A stretch of DNA of 64,000 nucleotides, from the NCBI RefSeq assembly GCF_047511655.1, contig NC_133386.1, positions 80,541,501 through 80,605,500 of the forward strand. The letters run 5' to 3'. The notes beneath the pieces are model-generated. The model did not search any database, had not been told where the DNA came from, and worked only from the letters and a program-made list of their open reading frames with translations. Both the position numbers and the translations under genes were made by a program. Source of the stretch: Castor canadensis. Its lineage: Eukaryota; Chordata; Mammalia; Rodentia; Castoridae. Below, one piece after another: positions 44,481 to 56,648 of this stretch (positions within the stretch are counted from its first letter, which is position 1; every line of letters begins with the position of its first letter).

Positions 44481-45214
44481 TAAGTTTGCACTAATGAAAA
44501 GTAAACCATAAACTACTATCAATGGAGTAAAACGAGAGAAGGAAAAAAGCTTTTGGTACACTTCATCTTAACAGAGTCCCTATTAGAAACTGAATGTTTG
44601 TACTTAATTTCCTAAATGTTACGTGCATAATAAGTCCTTTGAGTGTTGCCTTTACCACAAAGATTATGCATGTATAGGAGCCTTTAAATAGATGAGGAAC
44701 AGAGAGAGAAGCACTTTCAACACCTTAATTTGAAAATCTCCCTCATAAAATCTAAAAGGAAAAAAAATCTATTTTTATTTCAGTATCTGTGGCAGACACT
44801 GTTGCTTGCTAAACAAATGCCATTTTCCTCTCCTGATCTACTGATTTGGTCCATGACAATCTGCAGATGCTGGTTACTCAATTTACCAGCTGCACTTGCC
44901 AGTAGAGGAGCCCAGAGGGATCCATAGAGAATCTCTGGATAACAGTTTTCACTCCTTGATTTAAAACTCAAGACCCAGGAAGATATTTCTCTCATTCAGC
45001 ATCCCCTTCCTTTCTGTCTTCCCACAGGTCCTGTCCTCAAACACTGGCAGTGATCTTGCAAGATGGAGGAAATGTGCTCTGGATGAACGACAGTACACAG
45101 AACCTGGCCAAGACTGGGACTGAATCCAGTTCTGGATTTCTAAAGTTAAACTATTCAAAACCCCATTGTGGAAGTGATGTTTATCTGAGTATTCTGTAAA
45201 TGCTCTGTGAAACT
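44481..45214. other. unclassified intergenic sequence
   Basis: Nothing identifiable. Confidence 0.45.
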
Positions 45215-45365
45215 CTGTATATGCATCACTTCATTTTATTTTTAAAACAAACCCTATGAGAAGATATTACAGGCATTTGAATTAATGATAAAAATAGACA
45301 AGGAGGCTCAGTTCCATCCCAATACCATGGGAAGTGTCAGGCTCAGTTCAAAACCAAAGATATAT
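45215..45365 (-). repeat. MIR SINE
   Basis: The plus strand shows the inverted MIR: 'ttaaaacaaaccctatgaga', 'gacaaggaggctcagttcc', 'gtcaggctcagttcaaaacc'. Confidence 0.6.
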
Positions 45366-46334
45366 GAGATGAGAAAGTCTGTGTTTTATAGCTTAACACT
45401 TACTAATCAACTTAGTTCTTATTGTTTCTCAGTTTGAAAATAAAAACACTCACAGCAACTAGTTCAATGTTGAATGCTTTATTTAAAAGATAGTTATGAG
45501 GCAATATGGGGAAAGATCTTGGGGGATGCCTTATAAATCATGACTCATCACAATGAGGAACTTTTTTTATTTCACATACTATAATTTGGGAAGATAATAT
45601 AATCCCCCAAAAGACTCAGTCTCACCCCACCCCTGGGACTATGCATTATTTGCACTCAATAAGGGCAGTTACATTAGAGTGCTCAGTGAATATCAATTTG
45701 TGAATACATAAGTGAAGGAGCTGACTTTTGGGATAAGTGAGAAAGTACACACATGTGGTCCAGGTCACATGAACTCTCCAAGTATCCAGAGGAGACTTAA
45801 TAGCAAGTACTATGTCAAACATTTAATGAAGAAAGGAAGGAAGAGAGAAAAGGGAAGAACCGAGGAGGTAAGGAGGAAAGAATAGAAGCCACTATGATAA
45901 TTTAATTATAGCCACATCTAGATATGGATCCCTCACATCCTTCTCATTGGTTTTTAGGGTTGCAGCTGTCATGCAGACAATGACACCTCATGTATTTCAG
46001 TCTTGCATTGTCCATCATTGGGTTTCCTAGCCTGACTTCTGATCCTCCATGGCTGGAGATGTGATCCCTGTATCTGGACCTCTTTGATGCTATTTGGCTC
46101 CTTGTAAGTTTCCACAAATGGCTGCTTTCTTTGGTCATTGTCCTGCCTGAGATGCACTCGAATTTTCTGGATCCTGTATCTCTATTCTGACTATTAGGAG
46201 GCAATACTACTGCCCTTCTTAATCTTTCTCTTTATATTACTTTCTCTTAAGGGTTGCTTAGAGACCTATGTCCCTAAGAATTCTATACATTCCTATTTAA
46301 TTGTTGCTGGAGCCTTAATTAAAGCACTCGATTG
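45366..46334. other. unclassified intergenic sequence
   Basis: Includes a minus-strand open frame at 45944-46204 with no recognisable domain. No repeat named. Confidence 0.4.
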
Positions 46335-46505
46335 CTGTGGTTCTGTTTGTGTGTTCCCTGAACCAACAAAATATCACCTGAAAATTGGTTAGAAATTATT
46401 AGGCCCTATCCAACACCTACTAAGTGATAACTCTAGGAGTGGGCCCAGTAATCTGTGTTTTAATAAGACCTGCAGATATCATAAGTGCTAGTTTAAGAGC
46501 CAGTA
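46335..46505 (+). mobile_element. MER20-like hAT-Charlie DNA transposon remnant
   Basis: 'gtggttctgtttgtgtgttc', 'atcacctgaaaattggttag', 'gggcccagtaatctgtgttt' and 'aagagcca' follow MER20 from one end to the other. Non-autonomous and old. Some MER20 copies act as enhancers in placental mammals, but nothing here shows that for this one. Confidence 0.65.
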
Positions 46506-48516
46506 TGCAAATGATATTAATAGATGCTTATTTTGAAAGAAACAAATTTGTTATTATCTTTTAGGTTTAGGACCATGAGAATCACTTTCACTAAATCACT
46601 GCAAAAGGTCGATAATAAACTAAGTTATTGTCTTAGTTTGAGTTCTCTTGAAAATAAAACTTGAGACAAGAACTAAAATACAAGTCGTTTTTTGGGAAGT
46701 ATTACCAGGAAGCAGGACTGAGAAAGCAGGAAGAATGAGACAAAGGAGGAAACTAATGTATCACCAGGATCACTGATATTAGCAGAAATTCAAACTTTGC
46801 CAGACCTCTATGATGAGTACAGAAAACCCCCAAGAATACTTTATCCAAAGACTAGGAGGATGAAACACTTATCCACTGCTTCCTGTTCCCCATCCTTTGA
46901 GCTTGCCAGCTAATACCCTTGTACCATGAGCTGCACCTGCATGTGACTGGAGGTCTACAGCTTTGGAGGAAGTCCTGAAACAGAAAACTGGAATGATGAA
47001 TAACAGAAAGCTATGAGGAAGGATGCTCCCTGTGCACACAAACTGGTCACCACACTGTGGACTCAAATTGTATTGAGCTAAAGTGACAGAACATGGGACA
47101 CCAAATGCTTCTGCTATGACTCCTTTCACAAAATTACACTAAAATGTTTTCAGTGTTGCAAAATAGCAGGACTTAGTGCTAGGAGAGAATATTGATAAAT
47201 TATTGGTTAGTTTGCTTTTTCATATTTATGATAATTTCACTTTTACTTTAGTAAAATTTTAGTTATAATTGATATGATTAATGAAGCATTTTATGAAAAC
47301 TTATTATTTTCTACATGAGCCATGCTTTATAATTGACTATAGTTATTTGACATGTTTTGTAAACCTTTACATCCACACAAACTTAGATGAATGTCAAGGT
47401 TTGAGAATATGGCTTGGATAGTTACCAAATTTGATTAATAAGTTTGCTAATTAAAGGGATTTTTTTCACTACATCAAAGATACAGTTTTTTTTATCAACA
47501 CAGAGAAGAAATTTTAATACAGAATCAGGAGGAAAGCAAAAAAAATGGGGTTAAATGATTTGTTTCAATTTCCCTTTAATTATAAGTTTACAATTTATAG
47601 AAGATTCATATTTCTGATTTTTGTTTTCCTTTCTCAAAGTGGTTTCTATTATACTGTTCTCAAAGAAACGTTTCTCTAAATTATCAGAAAGTTTCACATT
47701 AATCATATCCAATTATGTAACTAGTGAATTCAGTTCTCCTCCTCTTCATCCTGAAACTCTGCACATGGACATCAAAGACTATGAGTGTTCCACATAAGGA
47801 AAGAAATTCCAATTTTTGGCCAGGTAGTTGACTGATAATAACAAAGACTGGTTATCTCAGCTTCCCTTGCAGCTAGATATGACCATGTGACTAAACTTGG
47901 GCAATAAAATATAAGTTGAAATGCCAGGTGGCAGCTTTGAGCAGCCATTATTTAAAATCCAGCATATGGCATTTGTCTCTGTTTCTTCATTCCTTCCTCC
48001 TTCCTGCTGACTGATGCAGTTGGAGTAACTTAACAACTATTTGATCCTTCAGATAATTTCCGACAGAGGTCAACAAGCATGGAATAAATTCAGCCAGCTG
48101 AGTAGTTTTATACAGCTGACAGGAAAACAGTGGGTTTTACATTTTTTAGATGCTGGAAAAAATTTTAAAAGAATAATATTTCATGACCCATGAAAATCAT
48201 ATAGACTTGAGGTCAGTGTCTATAAAATTTATTGGATTATAGCCATGTTCATTCATTTACTAACTGTTTATGGCTGCTTTTGTGTTGTATTGACATAATT
48301 GAGCATTTGCAACAGAGACCATATGGCCCACAACACCTAAAATATTTGTCATCTGGCCCTTTACAAAAAAAGTTTGACTCCTAATCTTATCAATGGAGGC
48401 CAAGCTAGGCAGAGCAAAAAGATAGAAAAAAGAAGGACCCTGGATATTTCAAGATTTTGTAGAGTGGCCATACAACCTGAATGGAATAACTTTGGACCTT
48501 CATGTGAAAGTAAAAT
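46506..48516. other. intergenic sequence, one possible unnamed old repeat
   Basis: Mostly unrecognised. 47830-48030 has the pattern 'cagcttcccttgcagctaga', 'tgaccatgtgactaaacttg', 'ttccttcctccttcctgctg' seen also near 13724 and 14760, suggesting a shared ancient repeat I cannot name. Confidence 0.4.
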
Positions 48517-48530
48517 AAACTCTGTACTTT

Positions 48531-49452
48531 TTTTTCCTTTATTTACTTATTCACATGTACATATATTATTTGGACCATTTCTTCCCCCGTCCCCCACCCC
48601 TCCATCTCCCCCCCCACCCCCCTCGCTTCCAGGCAGAACCTGTTCTGCCCTTTTCTCTAATTTTGTCTAAGAGTAGACATAAGCAATAATAAGAAAGACA
48701 AAGCATTTTGCTAGTTTAGATAAGGACAGCTATACAGAGAGATTCCTAGCATTACTTCCAAGCACAAGTGTATTACAACCCAAATCGATTCATCTCTACC
48801 TGACCTCTTCATTACTTCTCAGTCACCTCCCCATATGGACGTCTCTCATTTTAACGTTGCTGTATTAGCTCCTCTGCAGTGGGGACATCAAGTTTTTTCT
48901 AGTTTGGGGTTTCTTACCTATTCCCATTCCTCTTGTATGTGCTCTCCCCTTAGCATATGACCCAAGTCAAACAACATTACTGTATTTGTCCTAGATCTAA
49001 AGTCTCCATATGAGGGAGAACATAGGATTTTTGGTCTTCTGAGCCTGGCTAACCTCACTCAAGTTGATGTTCTCTAATTCCATCCATTTACTTTCGAATG
49101 ATAAGATTTCATTCTTCTTTATGGCTGAGTAAAATTCCATTGTGTATTAATACCACATTTTCTTAATCCATTCGTCAGTAGTGAGGCATCTTGGCTGTTT
49201 CTGTGACTTGGCTATTGTGAATAGTGCTGCAATAAACATGGGTGTGCAGGTGCCTCTGGAGTAACCTAAGTCGCATTCCTTTGGGTATATCCCTAGGAGT
49301 GGTATTGCTGGATCATATGGCAGACCTATGTTTAGTTTTTTAAGAAGCCTCCATATTGTTTTCCAGAGTGGTTGAACCGGCTTGCATTCCAACCAGCAGT
49401 GTACAAGGGCTCTTTATTCCCTACATCTTCGCCAACACCTGTTTATGGTGGT
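48531..49452 (-). mobile_element. 5'-truncated L1, antisense
   Basis: On the minus strand: the end of ORF2 (49392-49147 reads [37 protein letters not shown]), then a 3' UTR whose G-rich tract appears as C-rich sequence at 48590-48632, and a T-run at 48531 for the tail. Degenerate repeats 'taaactctgtac' (48515-48526) and 'taaactccgtcc' (49453-49464) may be its duplication. Confidence 0.88.
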
Positions 49453-49466
49453 TAAACTCCGTCCTT

Positions 49467-50039
49467 TTGCCACTGTTATATGACATTGTGTATTTTCAAT
49501 TCCTCAATTCCTCACTCCTCCCTGCATCTTCCCTACTGTGTATCTTCAGAGTCCATCCTACAAAAGGAGTATACCCACTTCTTGCCTTTGTCACAGACCA
49601 GTTGGATGATAGCAAGCAATAGGTAACCAGAAACTTGAAATGTGATTATGCAACTGAGCTTATTCTCTTGAGTAACTGACCTTGTCATGAGATAAACATG
49701 GCCTGGTAACCATGACCCCTGAAGAAGTAGAGATAGATGGGTTTAAAGCTCACTTTCCAACTTGCAAGGTAAGCAAAAATTACTCAAAGTGGCACACAGA
49801 TCCTCAGCATTAGTTCAGACTACCCCAGATGACCAGTGTACATGATAATAAGTACATGATTGCTACACACCACTCAGTTGGGGGTGCTTTTTCCTATGGC
49901 AAAAATTTACTAACAGAGTTGTTTTTGTCTATATTACTTGCAGTCAAACTTAAACTATATTGCCATCTGTGACAATTCTCTTATAACTAAGAGATAAAAT
50001 GCCAGACTTTCAAGGTAGTATGATATTACTGTGGAATCT
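49467..50039. other. unclassified intergenic sequence
   Basis: Nothing identifiable. Confidence 0.45.
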
Positions 50040-50084
50040 ATTAGACCTCAGTTGAAAAAAAAAACCTCTGTTGCATAACATTCA

Positions 50085-50165
50085 TGTAGTGATGGACAGT
50101 CTATTTAACCTTTCCAAGCTTTAGTTTCCTAAGCAACTGTAGCAACTGTAGGCAAAACACTTATT
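50085..50165 (+). repeat. MIR fragment
   Basis: 'ctatttaacctttccaagct' and 'ttagtttcctaagcaact' match the MIR core. Short. Confidence 0.45.
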
Positions 50166-50184
50166 AGGTCATATAATTTATAAG

Positions 50185-50360
50185 ATTAACATTTATTGAG
50201 GGTTTACATTGTTCCATTCTATAAGAAGCATTCTGTTTCAATTCCCAAATTTATTACACCTGAGGAAATCAAAGCTTGCTGGGTTTAAGCAATTCCCAAA
50301 AAATATACAGTTGGAATATGGTTGAGATGGGACGAAACCCCTAGAAGTCTCAATCTATAA
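50185..50360 (-). repeat. MIR SINE
   Basis: The plus strand gives inverted MIR order: 'tttattgagggtttacat', 'ttattacacctgaggaaatc', 'ggtttaagcaattccc', 'tggttgagatgggacgaaac'. Confidence 0.65.
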
Positions 50361-50524
50361 TCTATGATCTCAATTTAGGGACTTAGCATCTGAATCTATT
50401 TTCATTATGATATTCCATATAGTAAATTAGTAGTTACTTTCAGAAAAAGTCACTCTTCATATTTGGTAACTTCAATATATCAATTTAATATTTATTCTGA
50501 AAGCAAAGTGGGTTATTATCACTC

Positions 50525-50612
50525 TTTTTTTTGGCAATATTTGAGTTTGAACTCAGGGCTTTGCACTTGCAAGGCAAGGGGCTCTACCACTTAAGTCATT
50601 CCTCTAACCCTT
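50525..50612 (-). repeat. tRNA-derived SINE
   Basis: The plus strand shows 'gagtttgaactcagggcttt' (inverted box B) and 'ggctctaccacttaagtcat' (inverted box A). Confidence 0.75.
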
Positions 50613-53199
50613 CACTTTATTATCATTCTTTTAAGAGCAGATCTAAAAGCACCCTGGTATGCCCTCAAACCAGTGGGGTCCTTTAGGTTTTTAATAACAA
50701 ACTCACTTCTCCAGCCCCAACCACTTACCTCAGTTGCATATTTCCATGGTATAAACATTAGCATGGCAGCTTTCTAACTACTAACCTAAGGATGGTTGAT
50801 CATGGATTGGGAATTAAAGTACACAATGGGCTGCCAGGAGTTACTGTAGCACACCACTGCCTCAAACCTACTATCCTACCACATAACAGAGCTACTCACA
50901 TCTAGGAATAGTCAAAACAATGAGGGGAGACAAACCAACTTCCATTTAGATGTCAGAAACAGGAAATAATCTATGGAATTACAAATCTACAGATACAAAT
51001 ACCCTAAGAGTTCAGACAGTCCATATGAATGTAATATGAAACAAAATTTCTAAGAGAATAGAAAGGATAGGGCCAGTGATAAGCCAAAAAATAGTGTGGA
51101 CTATTGCAAAAAAAATGCTCAAAGTTAGTTTTTTAACACATTTATGGACACACACACACACACACACACATACTCACATTAAAGTGAAGCCACCAGTTTT
51201 CTGTGACTCACTAGTTTTCTGGGCCTCTCTGTGACTGAAAAATTGTGAAATTTATTTCTGTGTTTCAACATTATGTGCAAAACACTTATTTAGGATCCTC
51301 TAAAGTAAATTCTACTAATGTAGCTTTTATCAGGTCCTTTTATTATCCTCACTCTAGCAGAAACAGACCCTTAAGTCACAAATTCTTGATGTGTTCATTC
51401 TCTGTTATCCTTAATTAAACCAAGAAAGCTAACCAAAATATCTGCTTCATATTTCAAGCTACATTTTTTGGTAGATTCTATATTCCTTGAGAACACAAAG
51501 GTGCCCTCCTTGAAAATGTTAATCTCCAAAGCAGTGTTAGTTACTAAGTTACCAACTATATTTCCATGGTTTTAAAAAATACTCAGACAGAGATTTGGAA
51601 TGAACATCTCCAAAATCTGGGATCAATCAAGAAATCACTCCCTAAAAATCTTGTTAGCTCCATTAAGTGTTTCCATCTAAAAAATGCGTTTTACTTTAGA
51701 ACAATTCCAAATCCTCTGAATTAATTTTCCATTTTACTTTTCACTGTTCCAGTACTTCTTTTCATATATGCCTCTGTTTTTCCAGCCTGGCAGATGTTTA
51801 AAATTTTAATGAGTAAATTCAAGTTCTTAAATTAATTCATAAGAATAGGATTATACCAATCTATTCTGGCCAATAAATTATCACTTTAAATTAAATCACC
51901 AAGCAACTGGAGTTCACATTCTTATAAAAATCAGCAAAATACACCAGAGACTGTCTAAACATTTCATAATTTTTTTGGAATGTACTGTTGCCAGTCTTCA
52001 TAATCTATATAAATGTATGGGGTTTTGCCAAAGAATACAACCTTGGTCAGCTGTCCAAATCTTATCAAAGCCCAAATGAAGGAGAGTGATATATACGGGA
52101 TATTGTTTGAAGCATATGCAGGAAACCATTTTTCTAAATCAGGGACTTCCGCATGGTGTTCTAGAGTTCTACAGTTGGGATCAAAGAACAAAGCAGGCCG
52201 AACTGACAGATTTCAGAACCTAGTACTCCCACCTAAATCAAGAGAGTGTACTTGGGGTTCTGCCAAAGATTGCATTTAAGAAGAAAGGGGAGTTTCTGAG
52301 GCTGAAAAAAATGTGAAAAACAGTACTTATAATAATGCTTGATTTTCTACTTAAATCAGTCCTGAGCATCAGAAATCTTTGTGACTACACCATACCATAT
52401 TGCTTCCAAGACAGCAATAATCTTGATTATTGTTATTAAGGAGCACACCAAGAAAATATGCTATGAAGGTCTCAATGCAATTGCTATGAATAGTTATTAA
52501 AGTCTCTCATATGTAACAACACTTGAAATAAAATCTCTTGGACTTAAGGGATAAACAAAACTTTGCATAATGATATTGCAGGAAGCATATCCAATCATAT
52601 TTTCTTTCTTACTTCTACTTCTTAGAAACTTGGAATTAAACCCAGGTCTAAGAAATAACCATGGTAAACAACTTTGTGACAAGATTCTGTTTTCATTTTT
52701 TCTCTTCATATATTAATTTACATATTCACGAGACTACACTCTTCACTGCCTTACTCTTTTATCATATGCTATATTGTTTAAAGTATAAGCTTGATTACTT
52801 ATAAAATAGATAAGAACACCTAGGTAGAAATGCATTTTTTCCCTCATGTAAAAGGGCTCTGCTTCTTGAGAATGTTCGAGAACTCACTCACTCTGTCCTG
52901 CAGCTTCCCCAACTCTGCAGTCTGGTCCTTATTTGCATTGCTTATGATGGTGCACCCACTGTGTCCACATCATATGCAGCAAGGTGAAAGCAGAGTTGGA
53001 AAAGCAGCACAGCCTTCTCCCTAAGTAACCCATCAGAAAAATTGTACACCTGAGTTCTGAACATGTTTCACCAATCACACCTCATGACACATGCCATCTT
53101 TACAGCTGGGCCTTCATCTGTGAATTCTTTTGATTTAAGAAGAGAGCACGTCAAAAATATTAGAATAAAAGATACTGATTTTCTTAATACTAGAGCCTA
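50613..53199. other. unclassified AT-rich intergenic sequence
   Basis: No repeat named apart from a (CA)n run at 51148-51171. The minus-strand frame at 51961-52191 is listed among the findings. Confidence 0.4.
51148..51171. repeat. (CA)n microsatellite
   Basis: Uninterrupted alternating ca run of about 24 bases. Confidence 0.9.
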
Positions 53200-53360
53200 A
53201 ATCATTGGTTCTCAAATATTAGCATCTAACAAATTCCACAAGTAGTATGCTTATTTCTTATATAACCAACACTAATATTCTGAACTAGAATTTCAAGAAA
53301 AGAGTCCCAGTAGACAATTCATTTAATAGCCATTCTGTATGATTTTGATCATCAGGTAGA
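53200..53360 (+). mobile_element. MER20/MER5-like DNA transposon remnant
   Basis: Begins 'cattggttctcaaatatta' and ends 'atcaggtagatttgagaag', the paired ends typical of hAT-Charlie MITEs. The middle is too diverged for a firm name. Confidence 0.4.
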
Positions 53361-53482
53361 TTTGAGAAGATACAAATTATTTTGTTTTCAATAAGATGTC
53401 TGTAGTGAACAAGGTAATTCAAGTATCATTATATCTTTGAATCTCTCTCTTTCTGTCTCCCTCTCCCTCTCCCTCTTCTCTC

Positions 53483-53796
53483 TCCATAATACTGAGATTC
53501 AAACTTTATGTTTTCTAGGCAAGTGCTCTACCATACCACTTGAGACACATCTTACCCTTTTTGCTTTAGTTATTTTTCAGATGGGGTCTCACATTTTCGC
53601 CTTAGCCAGCCTTGGACCACAGTCCTCTTAATTATGCCTCTCACATACTTGGGATTACAGATGTGCACCAAGCCTGGTTTATTTGTTGAGATGGGGTCTG
53701 GTCAACATTTTTCCTGGGCTGGCCTCAAATCCTGATCCTTCCAATCTCTGCCTCCTGAGTAACTGGGATTATAGATATGAATCAACACACCCAGCC
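53483..53796 (-). repeat. composite SINE (tRNA-like + two B1-like units)
   Basis: The plus strand reads inverted: tRNA-like 'gagattcaaactttatgt' and 'gtgctctaccataccacttg', then 7SL-like 'tgggattacagatgtgcacc' and a second 'cctgagtaactgggattata'. Same composite design as at 23284 and 31110. Confidence 0.75.
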
Positions 53797-53828
53797 TTAA
53801 TCTTTCTTTTTAATGTATGCCTGCAGTT
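53709..53828. repeat. source copy of a 120-bp local duplication
   Basis: Covers the end of the B1-like SINE plus about 30 bases of its unique flank ('ttaatctttctttttaatg' to 'gcctgcagtt'). The same 120 bases recur at 54534-54653 with two visible differences. Confidence 0.85.
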
Positions 53829-54504
53829 CCTTCCTAAATTGCTTTTTCATTACAGTCCTACATGAGTTGCCCTCTGTATCCCTAACTACTGCTTTTCCCT
53901 AAAACCAACATTATCCATGAAGTACACAATGCCATGAGGAAACTGCCACACTAGCACATAGCTCCATTGCAACATGACAAGAGCTATGCCTGAGGCATAT
54001 GCAAACTGCTGACGATGATGAATGAACAGGTATATCATGGAAATTTCAAAGTAGGCATCCATGTGAAATCTTTTTGGGGTAAATGGGAAGAAGAAAGAAC
54101 AAAGCAGTCTGAGCTGTAGGGACAGCAGAGTTGGAAAATGCCAAGGTGTATCAAGGCATTTTGTAGCTCTTAAAGCAACCTTGAAACTCGACTTGGTCTA
54201 TCTGCCTTACTAACTCCTTGTAATACCCTTTTGTCTACAAGTTTCTAGTGGAATGACTATTATCACTCCTAAAATTGGTCATATTAGCTCTTGATCTTAA
54301 CCTAGTCATCATCAAAATAGATCTTCCCCATTTCAGTTCATAAGCCAGGTGATGCACTGAGACAAAAAGTTCTCATGGACAGCACTTCTCTCTTGTTCAT
54401 AAAGCCTAGGGGGTTTTACATAGTCGTTATGGCCAGAATAAACAGTATGTCCTCTCAGTACCGACGAAGTCAGTTTCTGATTTTCTCCAATAAGTTTTTA
54501 CTTA
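53829..54504. other. unclassified intergenic sequence
   Basis: Nothing identifiable. Confidence 0.45.
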
Positions 54505-54533
54505 ATCACTAGTATCAACTCAAAGTGGTTGAG

Positions 54534-54653
54534 TTTTCCTGGGCTGGCCTCAAATCATGATCCTTCCAATCTCTGCCTCCTGAGTAACTGGGATTATAGA
54601 TATGAATCAACGCACCCAGCCTTAATCTTTCTTTTTAATGTATGCCTGCAGTT
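54534..54653. repeat. 120-bp block copied from 53709-53828, inside an L1
   Basis: Identical to the block 825 bp upstream except for c/a and a/g changes. It lies between two L1 ORF2 pieces and replaces roughly 40-50 bases of L1 sequence. Confidence 0.85.
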
Positions 54654-55497
54654 AGTATAGGAAAGAGCAGGGAATACTCTGGAAGCAATAGGTACAGGGA
54701 AGGACTTCCTCAGTAGCACTCAAGCGGTCTACCAACTAAGAGAAAGGATGGACAAAATGAAATTAAAAAGCTTCTGCACAACAAAAGAAATGGTCTCCAA
54801 ATTGAAGAGACTGCCCACAGAGTGGGAGAAAATCTTTGGGAGCTATATATCAGACAAGGGACTGGTAACCAGAATGCACAGAGAGCTCAAAAAACTAAAC
54901 TCCCCAAAAATCAATGAACCAATCAAGAAGTGGGCAGCTGAACTAAACAGAACTTTTTCAAAGGGAGAAGTCCAAATGACTAAAATATACATGAAAAACA
55001 TGTTCACTATCCCTGACCATAAAGGAAATACAAATCAAAACCACACTAAAATTCTACCTCACTCCTGTTAGAATAGCCATCATCAAGAACACCAACAAGA
55101 ACAAATGTTGGTGAGGATGTGGGGATGTGGGGAAAAAGGAACCCTCATGCACTGCTGGTGGGAATGTAAGCTAGGACAACCACTAATGCAAATAATATGG
55201 AGGTTTCTTAAAAAACTAAACATAGATCTGCCATATGATCCAGGAACACCACTCCTAAGAATATACCGGAAGTAATGCAACTGAAGTTATTACAAAGGCA
55301 CCTGCACACCCATGTTTATTGCAGCACCATTCACAATAGCCAGGATATGGAAACAACCAAGATGACAAATGGGTTAAGAAAATGTGATATTTATACACAA
55401 TGGAATTTTATTCAGTCACAAAGAAGAATGAAACTGTCATTTGCAAGTAAATGTATGGAACTGGAGAACATCATCTTAAGCAAAGTTAGTCCAGCTT

Positions 55498-56105
55498 AGT
55501 TTTGGGAGAATTTAGTTTTTTAAGTTCCCTATATATTCTGGTTATCAGTCCTTTGTCTGATGTATAGTTGGCAAATATTTTCTCCCACTCTGTGGGTGTT
55601 CTCTTCAGTTTAGAGACCATTTCTTTTGATGAACAGAAGCTTTTTAGCTTTATGAGGTCCCATTTATCTACGCTATCTCTTAGTTGCTGTGCTGCTGGGG
55701 TTTCGTTGAGAAAGTCCTTGCCTATACCTACTAACTCCAGAGTATTTCCTACTCTTTCCTGTATCAACTTTAGAGTTTGTGGTCTGATATTAAGATCCTT
55801 GATCCATTTTGAGTTAATATTGGTATAAGGTGATATACATGGATCTAGTTTCAGTTTTTTGCAGACTGCTAACCAGTTTTCCCAGCAGTTTTTGTTGAAG
55901 AGGCTGCTGTTTCTCCATCATATATTTTTAGCTCCTATGTCAAAGACAAGTTGGTTATAGTTGTGTGGCTTCATATCTGGGTCCTCTATTCTGTTCCACT
56001 GGTCTTCATGTCTGTTTTTGTGCCAGTACCATGCTGTTTTTATTGTTATTGCTTTGTAATACAGTTTGAAGTCAGGTATTGTGATACCTCCTGCATTGTT
56101 CTCAT
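55498..56105 (-). mobile_element. inverted, tail-less L1 ORF2 segment
   Basis: On the minus strand it is a 608-base internal piece of ORF2: [20 protein letters not shown] near 56090 down to [11 protein letters not shown] near 55510, including [14 protein letters not shown] and [12 protein letters not shown]. It resembles L1-A more than the L1 around it. It has no 3' UTR, no poly(A) and no evident target duplication, and about 15-20 bases of the surrounding L1 seem lost at the junction. Confidence 0.8.
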
Positions 56106-56648
56106 GTTCTCCCTCAAATGCGAACCTAAAACAAATACGGTTAATGTTATTGGACATGGGTCACACACTAAGGGGAAAACAAGCACAGAAGGAATAGGGA
56201 AAGGGAAGGAAACCAAATCTTGAATGTGGTTGATGTGCTCACTGTATAGGAGTGAGTATTGTAATCTTAAACTGGCAGAGGCCACTATGGGAAGATGATT
56301 AGGTAGTGAAGAAGTCTGGTAGAGATGAACCAACGTGGGTTGTAATACACATGTGCATGGAAGCAATGCTAGGAATATCTGTATAACTATCTTTACTTCA
56401 AACTAGCAAAAATGCTATATCTTTCTTATTCTCTCTTATGTTTTCTCTTCAACAAAACTGGAGAACAGGAGAGCAGAACAGGTTCTGCTTGGAAGCAGCA
56501 GGGGGAGGAGAGAGGGGGAGGACAGATATGGCCCAAACAATGTACACACATGTGAGTAAATGTAAAATGATAAAATTTAAAAAAAAGAAGAAGAAGAAAT
56601 TTTGTGGCAGGAATTAGCAAGAGTATTAATTAGCACATCCTAGTAAGG

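Larger units (their letters stand above)
54505..56585 (+). mobile_element. rearranged L1 fragment (sense) with foreign inserts
   Basis: A 5'-truncated sense L1. About 20 bases of ORF2 ('tatcaactcaaagtgg', 54513-54528) precede the 120-bp duplicated block. ORF2 then continues at 54654-55497 (54748-55071 reads [30 protein letters not shown]). An inverted L1 piece follows at about 55498-56105. ORF2 end and 3' UTR resume at about 56106 and run to 56585, with a G-rich tract near 56500 and 'caatgtacacacatgtgagt' before an A-rich tail. The sense parts look older than L1-A. Confidence 0.85.

Noticed and set aside
48590-48632. C-rich tract as a possible regulatory element
   Set aside because: It is the complement of the L1 3' UTR G-rich tract.
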